Source of the DNA: Xiphias gladius
Lineage: Eukaryota > Chordata > Actinopteri > Istiophoriformes > Xiphiidae
DNA: 64,000 nt
Assembly (NCBI RefSeq): GCF_016859285.1
Contig: NC_053404.1
Location: 16,135,105 to 16,199,104 of the forward strand
Direction of reading: 5' to 3'
In this document: in pieces, positions 38,701 through 48,927 of the stretch
Position numbering within the stretch: position 1 is the first letter of the stretch
Layout of the letters: each line of letters opens with the position of its first letter
Translations under genes and position numbers: made by a program
Notes under the pieces: model-generated
Told to the model about the DNA's origin: nothing
Databases searched by the model: none
The model's input: the letters and a program-made list of their open reading frames with translations, nothing else

Positions 38701-41700
38701 CCTCATACAGACTTACAGCTTTTGGACCAGTATGACAATGCAACCAAGACGCTAACCTCTAACTGTGTGAAACACATGACTGTGGAAGCTGAAGGTCTGG
38801 ACAAATCGGCCGTCGCCTTTATTTGGCAGGTGGGAATAGAGATACTCAAATTTAAATGGAAACTTGATTTAAAATTCAGAGATTTATGATCTGATTTATG
38901 AGGAATTGTTCACCCCAGAATTAATTAATTAATTCATGCTGTCTTCATTGTAGCTTAGCTTTTTCCCAAACAAAGTCTTTTTTATTTAGTTTTTTAAAAA
39001 TTCATTTAAATGTCGACTAAATAGCTCATAAAGAGTAGTCCAACCATTTGCAGCCAGTTGTAGGTCTAAATGTCCTATGAATTTTCCACTGTATAACGTG
39101 TGGCATGAGGTGTGCTGTATTTCTCCTCTTCTCCTTCACCCTGATTTCCTCACCTCTATCTTTCCCCATCACAACTCCAGACCATACAGAAAGTCAGGCT
39201 CAGGATGCATGCTTGAGAGAGTTAAGCGAGCAACGTGATAAAACTTGAATAACACTTATAAGGACCTCCTAAGATTAAAAAGGACTCTGAATAGAAAGTG
39301 AACATTCCTTCTCTACTTGGGCATCATGGGCAGGGAAGTGTCTTCCCCCAACAAATATGATAATCATGCGGATCAAACTGTTGATGGACATTATTTAGTA
39401 ATTTGTTGTAACTTTTATTCTGGTTTTGTGCTAAACTTAACAGTTTTTTGTTTTTGTTTTTTTTTCTAAAATGTGAATGAGTAGATGACAGATATTTTCT
39501 TTTGTGGGGGGTGGGATTTTTTCTTTAGAAAGTAACTAAGTAGTGTCCTGTACAATTCTGAAGTCTGTGTACGTCACATTTTTTTCTGCTTTCTTACTCC
39601 AATACATTTCATTATCAGTTATTTTCTCAGTTAATTATAAACATCATTAAATGTCTTATTTTGTCTGACCAACAGTCTGAAACCCAAAAATATTAATTTT
39701 ACTATAATAAAATATATATTACTATAATGTAAGACAAGGAAAAGCGGCAACATTCGAGAATGTGGAACCATCAGATTTTTTGGCATTTTTGCTTAAAAAT
39801 AACTTAAACAATTAATCAATTTTCAAAATAGTTGGCAATTCATTTTATTTTCAACGATAAAATACAATGCATTGTTATACAATAAATTACTCTCATTATA
39901 AGCTACCCTACAGTATTCAAAATAGTTAAAATCTCCTCCACCTCAACCAGCTAAAACAATAAAATGCTGTTAACATGTTAATGCATCTGTAATAATAACG
40001 CAAATTTAAGTGTATGTATGTAATATTCAATAACTAAATAAAATATATATAAATATAATACTGACAAGTGCCATTCTACATAATGAGCTCATTTATCTTT
40101 CCCATTTTAAGTACATTTTGCTGCTTATACTCATAACATTTTAAATGCACACATTTATTTTTAACAGAGTATTTTTAGATTGCGGTGCTGAGAATTTTGT
40201 TGAAGTAAAGGATTTGAATACTTCTGCCATCACTGTGTTAATGTACTGAAAGTTGATGTAAATGTCCTCACTCTGTGTGTTGAAACCAGGAGAGCAACAG
40301 TTCTGTCGAGGTGACAGGAATACGCTTCCAGTGTGGGACAATTGGCATCAGAGAGATGTTCTTCACTTACCTGAGCTATGCGGAGAGTGTCATAGTTAAA
40401 GTGACCGCTGGAGACCCTGCACAGCTTAAACTAGTCAGTGGGCCTAAGCAGGTAAGAAAGGGTTCTGATGCGCTTAGCTCTCAGCTTTGTTATACAGTAT
40501 TCTTATGTTCAGCAGGCCCAACTAACTATTAAAGCACGCCTTTTTTTAAATTTCATTTTTTTATGTACAAGCCTTTGCAGGTCTTAAATGACCACAGCAT
40601 CCCCACACCTTTCATCATCCAGCTGTCCGATAAGTTGGGAAACCCATCTCCATACCAAAGGGTTGTGGTGGATATAAAGTCTTCACCACCAGCACTGAAG
40701 GTTAGCTTGATAACAGCCCAAGCCCTGTGCATTTACGCTTTATAAAAAGTCACTAATGGTCAGGAACTTATGCACAGAAGGATCTAACTGAACAAATGTC
40801 ATGAGATCCACTTTTTGTTTTAGGTGACGACAACCGTTACTTCAGAACCAGCAAACCCAGAAGGAAAAGCCTTTTTCACTGTTCATAGAGTGAGCGGGCC
40901 AAAGTGAGTGTCACCTTTTCAAATTATAAAAAAACAGTAACATTATCATAATATTACAACAAAATAATGAATAAGCTATATCTCAAATCACTGAGCTCAT
41001 CCCTGAAATTAGACATGCAGTAGCTCATGTTGTTAACCCTGCTGTTCCACTAGGGGGTGCTATCAGCTGGAGTTTAATGGTTCCTTCAACAACAAACCCA
41101 TCTCTGGCCCATCAGTGAATATAACTGTTTTACCTGATCCCAACAAACCTGTCAGCCTGTCAGTGGACTACGACACCACTGCCAAGTTTCCGGCTGGAGG
41201 CACCTTCCCAGGTTTACATTTTTATCTCGGGTTTCTTCTCTGACACAACCTGATTTGTGCCACTTTTTGCAACTGGTTTAGTATCTGTCTCAGAAAACTA
41301 AGAGCAGCTGCGTGTGTCTGTTCAGTGTTCTCAGTGACCGTGGTGTCTGATGAAGGTAGCCTGATGACAAGTTTAAACCCAGCTGCTGCATCCATGTTGC
41401 TGTGGGAGGGAGGGCCATCAGGAGAAACACCTCCACAAACAGTGAGTGATTTACTAATAGAAAGGGGGACTGCCGCTGATTTTTATTCGCTTTTCTATTA
41501 ATATTTGATGAGTTATATTTCTTTCTACTTCTCTTTTCTAGGCCACTGAGCTGAAGTGTAGTAAGCCCATGGAGAATGAAAGGAAAGACTGTTTTTACTT
41601 TAGGTAAGATGCTTTTACATCAGTCTGTGTCTGTTCTGTCTTAGTTGTTGCAGGATCTTTAAAGAAATAGTTTGACATTTTGGGAAATACACTTTTTCGC

Positions 41701-44700
41701 TTTCTATGAGAGTTAGCCAGGAAGATCTGTACCACTCTCATGACTGTATGGTAAATTGTGTATATTATTTTTGTGTGTTTCACTGCAGAGATAAAGAAAT
41801 CCCAAAACGTGCTGGAAAGCATACCATCCAGTTTTCTCTGCGCGTCGACAAAACAAAACTCCTGTTCAGCAAACAGGTTGGTTGAAACTAAAATCTGTAA
41901 AACAAGTTAGTTCCAGACAACTGACGCTTGACTTTCAAACACTCAAAGCATATGCAGATGGTATCCAAATTGTTTTTCCTTCATCTGTTTAACAGGAAAG
42001 TGCCTGTTCATTGAGTTACTGTTGAGGGCTGTAGGCCGTAATCACTGAGAGAAATGACTGACCTCAGCACTGTTTCCTGTCTCCTAGATTATTATAAATG
42101 TGGTGGCTAATCAGCCTGTCAAACTGAGACCCGACTCACAGCCACAACCCCCAGTCCTTTCCTGCTGTAAGGACATTGCTAACCGAACCTTGGTGAAGAA
42201 TATGACTCTCAGGATAGTGGTGAGCTGACCAGGATCTTGTCAGTCTTTCATCATTGATGTTTACTTATTGCTAAACAGCCTAAGCTTTCTAGTTAGATAT
42301 AGGAATTTTAGAGCTGTCGTTTTGGTTGTGTATCAGCTGGTATATGCAGCCTGACCTAACTGAGTTGCCTTGATTGATTCCAGGACTCATATGGAAACCC
42401 AGCGGGGCAGGACCTGGAAGGGAATGTGGTCGTTTCTATAATGAGCTCTAGTGATGATAGCAACAAAAACCTCCCTCTGTTTGAAGGCAAAATCAACAGA
42501 ATTCCTATCAGCTTTGTAGAGGGAAAGGTCCGCATCACTGTGAGTGACCATTCCTCATAGGACAAGATTTATTTTGGCAATTAAGGGCCCAGCATATGAT
42601 AATTGTACCCTTACTCTCCACAGAGGTTGGCTATCATGGAGAATAGCCCTGGTGAGGATGGTGGTGCATACACCCTCCTCTTCAAACCTGAAGTGTCCAT
42701 GGTTCCCACGCCCCTGGCCCCTTTTGAGCTCCCCTTCCATTTTTACAATGGTATGATATAAAAAACTATTCATTAAAAAGCCCTGCAGCTGGGCTGAAAA
42801 TGATGCATGAATATGAGATTTAACACTGACTCATATTTCACATGTTATTATATTGTTAAGGAGTTTTACGGTAAAAATGTGCAAAATAATTTTTAGAAAA
42901 AAAAACTTTACATTCATCATATTTTCTCACTTAGTGAGTCTCCCTTAGTGGTGTTATTATTTTCTCAGTTTTTGAGATATACGTAAATATATGTCAGTAC
43001 CCTAATACAAAGGAGCTCGATAGAATTTAATTTCTATTATTTACAACATAAAAAATTGCTTTTAAAGAGGAACCCCACATTAGTTTTTTAACCTTTTTTT
43101 TTTTTTTTTTTACACTGTACATTCTTGTTTGTATATTACGTTAATACTGGTGATTTTTCCAACAGTACACATATTGTGCTGCTCAAAATTAACTTGGAGT
43201 TAAAGGTCAATTAAGCCCAATTCTACTCAGCTCTGGTGGTGTAATAGCCAAAGTGCAGAGGTATATTACGTTCGTTGACCCTCCCAACTATAGTAACAGC
43301 TGCTGCAATGAGTACAAAAAGTGAAAATATAATGACAGTCAACAGGGTAGCCAATAGCACAATATTTTTGGAAGTGGGTTGAACTGAAAGTGGCCGCAAG
43401 CGAAGCTACGGAAAGCCAACACTAGCCAGGTGAAAGGCCCAACTCCAGTGGAGACAGGTCCTCGACTGGGGATTATCCTTCAGTGGCAATCCTATCCTTA
43501 TCCCTATACTATAAATATCATTCTCCCACCCGCTTGGGTTATCACATACCACATACGATGTTGCCAAGCCTCCACACAGCTTGCGCCCACAGAGCCTAAC
43601 CCCCCACATCAAACTTTTAAAATACTCTGTCTGGAAGGAGCCAGGTATTGAGGATGTACATACCCCTTACAAAGTGGATTTCCAATTTGAGTTTACAAAC
43701 CTTTTAAAGTTTGTATTGTTTATCTTTTTCCATTTTAGATGAACTGACCCAACAGAAAATGTCAGAGCTGTTAAAGAAGAAAAATAAGCTCACTACTGAT
43801 GTTGCTGTACTTGAAGATTTCTTTACTGATTTTAGTAAACTCCTTCATTTGCTGAGAGGTAGGATTTCATCTTCTCTCTCTCTTTTATTTTTTTCTTTCC
43901 GTCTTAAAGTGAACTGACATTATGTATATGCGTGTCATCTGACTGCACAGTGTGCTGCCATGTTTGTTTGTGTCTATTATTTTGTTTCAAGTTCTCTCTA
44001 ATTGAAAGTCATTCTTCCTTACCAGAACAATACCTGACTGCTAGTGCCAAAGAGGATGACCTTAGAAATGTCCTGATCAAAAGGAACGTGAAAATAGCAC
44101 AACCTGTATCTGTAAGATGTCAATTCTATCCACACTTTACTTCTGTACACAGAGAAACTCTGACCTCAGCTATATATGTTTATTCAGAGACGATATTTGC
44201 ATATTTTTCATTCTTTGTAGATCCCAGATATTGACAGACTTCGAAATGAGAAGACTGCAGAAGCTGATGGGATTCTGAAAATGCTTAGAAGAGTCTGCTC
44301 CATCCATGACAACTTCAGGGGGCAGCAGGATGTTTTGGGAATGGTAATGTCCTAAGAAAAAAAAAAGACCTTTTTTATTGGCTTAACACCTTTAAAGATC
44401 CAGTGTGTCATTTCAGGAAACAATGTCCTCCATGCAGTTGGTCCAAGCAATGTTTGGGCTAGTGTGTGAGTTTGAGTTAAGTGGGGAAGGACAAAGATAC
44501 AACAAAGACAACTGTGAAACAAGTAGTTTTTTTCCAGAGCTGTGTTTTTCACCCTCTACCTTTTGGATGCAGGTTGGTCACTTGGCTTATGTGCAGGATG
44601 ATGCTGCTGCAAGAGTTATCTCCTGGCACATCAAGGGTGACATGGATTGTGTCATCACCAAAACAACAGAAGCAGCACGGGGGATCTACGACATCACGGG

Positions 44701-47700
44701 GGGCCGGCAGCAAGTCATGGCCCTTAACAGCGTGTATGTGCAACCATTGAACAGGTACACCTTTTGAGTCAATCGTGATTTTTTTTTTCAAAATCCTTTG
44801 TGACACTAAAAAAGTTTAGTTTCACAGTAGGGCTCCAGCAATTCAGAGCTGTATTTGGGTGTGTTCATCAAGCCTAACACATTGTTCATACCTTCATGCA
44901 CCATCATTAATTTCAGTTTTGTTGTTGGCATCTGAGTAGCTTTCCTGATGATATTCCTGTGTGTCCTCGATTATAGTCTACCCCAAACCTTCCAACAAAA
45001 GTAATTTAAAGATCTTGTGCAGCACCTTCTTGCACAGGCTGTCTAAAACTAAGCAATAAGAACACATGCAGTAAAGATTTCAATCCTGTGGAAATTTTAC
45101 GTAAATTAATGCATGCTTTGAAACTTGGATAATATAGGTGATTAAAAGGTGTAAATTTAAGTTCTCTTTTATGATATAAGACTTCATAAACAAAGTTGCT
45201 TTCTTTCCTTTTGGTTTACTGTACAAATAATGCTGACTATAATTATTATTATTATATATAAGAGGGAGAATAACTTCCTGCTGTTCTTTGCTGTGGTTTG
45301 TGTGCTGGTGACAGTTACTTAAAGGATCATACCATCAGTGTTGCATGTTTAAGCCAGTTTTGACAAATTACATACTTAACATCACAGCTAACCCCTTTAC
45401 AAACCATGCTGTACAGTTTTGGATTTTAGAATTTATTTTTTTTCTGCTGTTAGCAGCATTTCTTTTGGTCATGATATAGTATTGTTGCATAGTAAAGCAG
45501 TTTAAGAGCAGATTGGTGCAACTCATTACTATTTGGGCTGCTACTAACGATTATTGTTGTTAATATGAGGATTTTTATTTATTTATTAATTGATTAATTT
45601 TGGCCTATAAAATATAAGAAAATTGTGTAACATGCCCATTACTATTTCTGAAAGCCCAATGAAACGTCTTCATATGTCTTGTTTTGTCTCAGCAATAGTC
45701 CCAAATCTAAAATGTTCAAAGGGATAACGAAAAGCAGCAAATTATCACAAATGAGAAGTTGAAACGAGGGAACGTTTCTTATTTTTTCCTTGAAAAATGA
45801 TTGAAAAAATTGATTATCAAAGTAGTTGTAAATAATTATTATAGTCAGTCGACTAATTATTTCAACTCAATGCAAAAATAACCTAATAATCTAAAATAAT
45901 CTAAGTACATTAGAGCTGGAATGATAAATTGATTAACTGATTACTAGGAAATTAATTGGCAAATATTCTAATAACAACAACGAGGAGGAGAGCGCATCCA
46001 GCAGCGCCTCGGAGGAGGAAGACTCGAAGCCCAAAGCTCCGAAGAGGAAGAGGAAAGGCTCGTCAGCCGTCGGCTCTGACAGTGACTGATGGACTGTTCA
46101 AGTCATTTTCAAACAAAAATGCCCCCACCACTCCTACTCCTCCAATTTGATTTTCTGCTTTCTCTTTTTAACATCATAGTAAACCGAATATCTTTTGGTC
46201 CGACAAAAAAAGACATTCGAAGACATCACCTTGGGCCCCTGGGAAACTGTGATTGGCGTTTCTGATCATTTTTTGACATTTTGTGGACCAAACAACTATT
46301 TGATTAAGCGAGAAAATACTCAGAAGAAGAATCAATAATGGCAATAATCGTTAGTTGCAGCCCTAATGCAACTATGGCATAAAATAATGCAAACTTTATG
46401 TTTACTGTAGTGAGTCTCAGGTTTCAAGAGTCTGTGAATTAGTTTTCAAACAAACTGAAAGGAACGGTTGTCAACAACTGCTTGGAACAGCAGGAAAAAC
46501 ACCCGTAAGACCTAAAAACCAAACAACTTTATGATTTTAAAACTGTTCAGCAAAAATGCAAAGTATACTTTATATGATTTTTATGTTAAGGGGTTAAATC
46601 TTTCAACAACACTTGTATGGTCCTTTAAAACAAAGCTGTGAATAAGGCAGGGTTTGACTTCTTTTAGAGTAGAATTTCAGCACATCTCTGCAGTCTCTCT
46701 GCTAACGTTTGAATTGCTTGCAGACCACTGCCACACATAAGAAACGGCCACAAGCTCTTTGATCCCCCTGGGAACCCAGTCTATGCCAGAGAGCTCCTGA
46801 TTTACCCCCACGACAAGGAGAGCTGTGACATCGGTGAGCTTTCCTGCTCAGTGAAACATTGCCTGTGTGTTGATTTTTTTTTTCATCGCAGATTTATAGT
46901 ACAAGTCCAGGGTTTCAGTGGTTTTGTAGAGGCTTGCCAGGTCTCTTTGTGTTTTCTGTTGTTGGGGTATTTCCTTCATGCCCCCACCACTCCAGCTGAG
47001 TCTTGGGTAAACGGTTCCACCTGTGATCCAACGTCATGGGGTTTTGAGGGTTCCCTCACGGGGGGGCCCTGTCACTGGAGCAGAAACTGGGCCTCTTTCA
47101 CTGCATTTAGTTTTGTTTTGTTTTTTGTTTGTTTTTTTAAGCGGTGTTGGTTCCGTCTATTTATTCAGATATAGGATAATTATGGTTTAATGTACTGATT
47201 TACATAATTTTCCTTTGTCAAGCTTGTTTACAGTTAAACATAAAGCTTTGGTTTCAAGTTACAAAATGTATCGGTAGCCATCTCAAATAAGCTCTTCATT
47301 CCCATTTAATCTGCTCTCAGATTTGATTGACTGGAGATTTTTCAGTAGTATAAGCAGTAAACAAGTTGAAATTATGAGTGTTTAAAAATAAAAATAAAAA
47401 AAAAAAACATTTCTGTGCTTACTTTGCAGTGTTTAAAAACATCCTCAGAGACACTATTCTGATTGATGACCTGGACTCTGCAAACAACTACAGACGGGCA
47501 GTGAGTGATGCTTGCTGACAGAGCAGTGCCATAAATGACCTGGCCAATGGTTATTGTTCCTCTAAATGTGCTGTTGCTTACAGGTGGTGCAGAGAAAGAC
47601 ACATTGTCCCACCATACTGACCAGGGAGGGCGACAGGATCAGTTCCATGGGCAAGTTTGGAGGCGCACAGAACAAAGCCCCACCGATTAACACATTACAA

Positions 47701-48200
47701 GTGTTTGGAGCCCCGCCCCCACAGCATTACCACACCCTTAAGGAAGAAATAGGTGATGTCTCTCATAGTCATATTTTAGGTCTATTTTTGTGGGCCGTGT
47801 TAAGTCAGACTGTGATTTAATTTCTCTCTCTTTTTTTTTTAAAATTTGGATTGATAGACCTACTCAGTCAGTACCAGACAGCTCTGCAAAAGAAAGAGAG
47901 GACGGAAAAGGAGCATGATGATCACTCAGAATACATGAAGTCTCCTGAATTACTGAAAAAGAAAAAGGATATGGAGGAGAAAAACAAGCAGCTGGAAGAG
48001 ATTGGAAGACAAATTAGTATGTTTGTTAGGAGTAAGGGCAGAAAATTAATTACAAGCTTTTTTGCTTTAATTCTTTTAGTACTGTTGATTTCTAATTGGC
48101 CTTTGTTCTTCTTCTAGCGTTGAAATCCATCAGACCAGTGAAACGGGGTATGGAGAATGCTGGTGAGCCTTCTGGCATCATTACAAAAAGAGCAAAATAG
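21954..48200 (+). CDS. SMCHD1: SMCHD1, SMC hinge-domain GHKL ATPase (47 coding exons)
   Basis: The predicted protein is 1968 aa (human 2005). All 47 exons join in phase with no stop, so the gene looks intact. SMCHD1 is a nuclear homodimer that binds nucleic acid through its hinge and maintains silencing; in mammals it acts on the inactive X, imprinted clusters and D4Z4. Order along the protein: a ubiquitin-like N-terminus (about 1-100), the GHKL ATPase with AELIDNAL (Glu137, Asn141), SDNGCGM (from Asp174) and FGVGGKQA (from Phe225), a long central region of beta-rich repeats, a coiled coil (about 1602-1711), the SMC hinge (from about 1712) and a second coil before a basic tail ending ITKRAK. 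The ATG at 21954 is preferred over an upstream in-frame TTG at 21936. Exon coordinates are given in the four block entries that follow. Confidence 0.97.
22113..24580 (+). other. SMCHD1 intron 1 (2.5 kb), repeat-filled
   Basis: The intron contains family B pieces (about 22275-22370 and 22495-22740: ACTTGAAGTACTTGTACTTG, CTCCACTACATTTATCTGAC) and family A pieces (about 22760-23200 and 24345-24530: TTGAGGTTTGGAATATTGTT, GTCTGACCAACAGTCC, TGACTGAGTGTTTCAGCTCT). I see no open frame of interest. Confidence 0.7.
26526..26732 (+). mobile_element. Penelope-like reverse transcriptase remnant
   Basis: A 68-codon open stretch in SMCHD1 intron 6, preceded by an in-frame stop (26523-26525) and ended by a TGA at 26730. 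It includes [18 protein letters not shown], then [17 protein letters not shown] and [15 protein letters not shown]. The pattern (LT-x-E-x3-LK-x-L then ADKGGA-VV-M then DY-x-E-x3-QL) is typical of the region just upstream of the reverse transcriptase core in Penelope-like elements. The rest of the element is gone, so this is a dead fragment. Identification is from remembered family pattern only. Confidence 0.65.
28480..28870 (+). repeat. Dispersed repeat, family D (GTTAGCATGCTAAC type)
   Basis: In SMCHD1 intron 11. It contains several copies of the GTTAGCATGCTAAC/AGCATGCTAA word and an ATATCTTGACAACTCTTTGA segment, typical of a very common degenerate fish element. No coding capacity. Confidence 0.65.
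29205..29430. repeat. Dispersed repeat, family C fragment
   Basis: In SMCHD1 intron 11, with GTTATGCTAAGCTAGGTTCA, CTTTTCATCTAACTCTCAGC and TCAAAATGTCAAACTATTCC. It is related to the pieces at 38120-38510 and 41650-41755. Confidence 0.55.
31411..31453. repeat. Perfect 21-bp inverted repeat with 1-nt spacer
   Basis: In SMCHD1 intron 14. The left arm 31411-31431 (starting TATGTCTAATATCC) and the right arm 31433-31453 are exact reverse complements around a single A at 31432. It is not part of any repeat I recognise. Confidence 0.95.
33280..33470. repeat. Dispersed repeat, family A fragment
   Basis: In SMCHD1 intron 17, strongly decayed, with AAATCCTCACATTTTTAAAG and a T-rich tract TTTTATTTTATTTTATTTTA at 33337-33356. 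Assignment is weak. Confidence 0.4.
35010..35265 (+). repeat. Dispersed repeat, family A copy
   Basis: In SMCHD1 intron 22: TTTGAGGTTTGGACCGTCGG, TTGGACAAAGCAAGC and TGTCACTTTGGGCTCTAGG followed by GAAATTGTGGTGGAAATTTT. It matches the order of words in the copies near 22.9 kb and 46.2 kb. Confidence 0.6.
35731..35807 (+). repeat. (GT)n microsatellite with CT interruptions
   Basis: About 13 pure GT units, then an imperfect (TGTGTC)n-like tail. It starts 32 bp after the end of SMCHD1 exon 23, so length variation could in principle touch splicing of that donor. No evidence for this is seen. Confidence 0.95.
36120..37060 (-). mobile_element. L2/CR1-like LINE fragment (RT end and 3' domain)
   Basis: Read on the minus strand inside SMCHD1 intron 23. 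It shows the reverse transcriptase motif [17 protein letters not shown] (about 36990-36940) and a decayed catalytic box where YADD would be expected. Downstream are [29 protein letters not shown] and [12 protein letters not shown], then [39 protein letters not shown] and a LKTFMF-like end. This order is that of the C-terminal part of L2/CR1-type LINE ORF2. Frameshifts and stops make it a pseudogene. The 5' end of the element is missing, as is usual for truncated insertions. Confidence 0.8.
38120..38510 (+). repeat. Dispersed repeat, family C copy next to SMCHD1 exon 27
   Basis: TTCACTTTGGGAAATATGCT, AGAGTTAGATAAGATGATTA, AGCATAAAGACTGGAAACAG and a mirrored end with CATCTAACTCTCTGCAAGAA. The right end stops about 30-35 bp before exon 27 at 38541, so the element sits beside the polypyrimidine and branch region of that acceptor. 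Confidence 0.65.
39600..39860 (+). repeat. Dispersed repeat, family A copy
   Basis: In SMCHD1 intron 28: ATCATTAAATGTCTTATTTT, GTCTGACCAACAGTCTGAAA and AATGTGGAACCATCAG followed by TGGCATTTTTGCTTAAAAAT. This is the orientation opposite to the copy at 35.1 kb. Confidence 0.6.
41650..41755 (+). repeat. Dispersed repeat, family C fragment next to SMCHD1 exon 35
   Basis: AATAGTTTGACATTTTGGGA, then TTCGCTTTCTATGAGAGTTA and CCACTCTCATGACTGTATGG. It ends about 35 bp before the exon 35 acceptor (exon start 41789), a second case of this family sitting just upstream of an SMCHD1 exon. Confidence 0.6.
45530..46375. repeat. Two opposed family A copies in SMCHD1 intron 42
   Basis: One copy (about 45530-45880) begins GGGCTGCTACTAACGATTAT. 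The other (about 45910-46375) ends ATCGTTAGTTGCAGCCCTAA, so the pair faces outwards as an inverted arrangement. The second copy contains the family words TCAAGTCATTTTCAAACAAA and AAGACATCACCTTGGGCCCC, and is interrupted by the coding-like fragment at 45970-46089. Confidence 0.65.
45970..46089 (+). pseudogene. Coding-like tail fragment inside a repeat copy
   Basis: Thirty-nine codons plus TGA, far more GC-rich than the surroundings. It reads [20 protein letters not shown], then [17 protein letters not shown] and stop. An acidic Ser/Glu stretch followed by a KRKRK basic cluster and a Ser-Asp end is what many nuclear chromatin-protein C-termini look like; I cannot name the parent gene. It has no start codon and no clear splice sites, and replaces part of a family A repeat. 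It is most likely a captured exon end or retrocopy scrap. Confidence 0.5.
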
Positions 48201-48927
48201 AGATCCACATTAAGAGAAGGATAAGACCGACCAGAGCCAAGCTTCATTTGTAATTTTATAGTTAATATATGTTATATGTTATTTTACTATTATTATCATT
48301 TTCTTTTTCATTTTTGAGTTGTTTTTGTACTTTTTTATTTGTAGACATTTGTTTTCTTGTGTTTTAACAGTTTTGTAATAATCAAAACTGCTCATGACAA
48401 AATGATGTACACGGCATGAGATGACTTAAAAAATGTCTGGATTCTTTCTATATTAAAAACATATATATTTACCAAGTTATCTCTTTGCCTGCGTCTTTAT
48501 TTCTACTCAGTAATACATTGTAAGCGAAACACAAAACTTACAAAGATAAAACCTGGACAGACACATTGACGGGCGCGCACATTTTACGCACTGGATAATT
48601 ATGGTGCCGTTTTGGAACAAAGACCATCATTATCCAAACGTAGGCGTCCGTAAATTATGTAGGTCGATGACATTGTGTGTTTGGACGCCAATAGAGAGCT
48701 GGATCTGGGCTTCTGGGTGTGTGATCTGAGAGCACGGAAAATAGGCGCCTGTCAGTATTGGAGGGGGTCCCGAAACGTCACATCCAAGGACGCTGGGGGA
48801 GCTTGTTAGGGTCTGCGCAGCACAAAGAAGGAACAACCCGCGGTGCCTTCACTGATCACTGGACCACAGGCCTGCACTACTGATTGCCATCCATAAGGGC
48901 AGTGCAGGATTTTAAAATATTGTAACC
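48201..48927. other. SMCHD1-EMILIN2 intergenic region with SMCHD1 poly(A) signal
   Basis: The SMCHD1 3' UTR follows the stop at 48200, and an ATTAAA hexamer at 48452-48457 is the likely poly(A) signal. The remaining 470 bp up to the EMILIN2 ATG must hold the EMILIN2 promoter and 5' UTR. It becomes more GC-rich from about 48560 (GACGGGCGCGCAC), with no clear TATA box. Confidence 0.6.

Larger units (their letters stand above)
32058..44343 (+). other. SMCHD1: SMCHD1 exons 15-41: central region and hinge-proximal coil
   Basis: Exons: 32058-32164, 32436-32518, 32668-32781, 33592-33669, 33783-33902, 33993-34137, 34415-34517, 34778-34850, 35559-35698, 37223-37351, 37453-37677, 37930-38072, 38541-38626, 38711-38829, 40290-40451, 40581-40700, 40824-40903, 41054-41211, 41326-41441, 41542-41603, 41789-41876, 42088-42219, 42384-42539, 42624-42750, 43739-43858, 44026-44111, 44221-44343. 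Repeating patterns such as GxPFxIPLQLxDxxGN and the exon 32 and 37 strands suggest tandem Ig-like beta domains, as described for the human protein. Exons 39-41 form a charged coil ([14 protein letters not shown]). Exon 30 could also start at 40572, adding three codons in frame. Confidence 0.92.
44573..48200 (+). other. SMCHD1: SMCHD1 exons 42-47: SMC hinge and C-terminal tail
   Basis: Exons: 44573-44754, 46724-46833, 47430-47500, 47584-47752, 47858-48016, 48118-48200. Hinge signatures: [49 protein letters not shown] and [12 protein letters not shown]. In the family this domain dimerises and binds DNA and RNA. Exon 46 is a Lys/Glu-rich coil. The last exon is short and basic, and its stop TAG is at 48198-48200. 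Human has a longer, less conserved tail here. Confidence 0.94.

Noticed and set aside
45956-46150. 64-codon Arg-rich open frame
   Set aside because: It is a different-frame shadow of the coding-like fragment at 45970-46089 and has no family resemblance.
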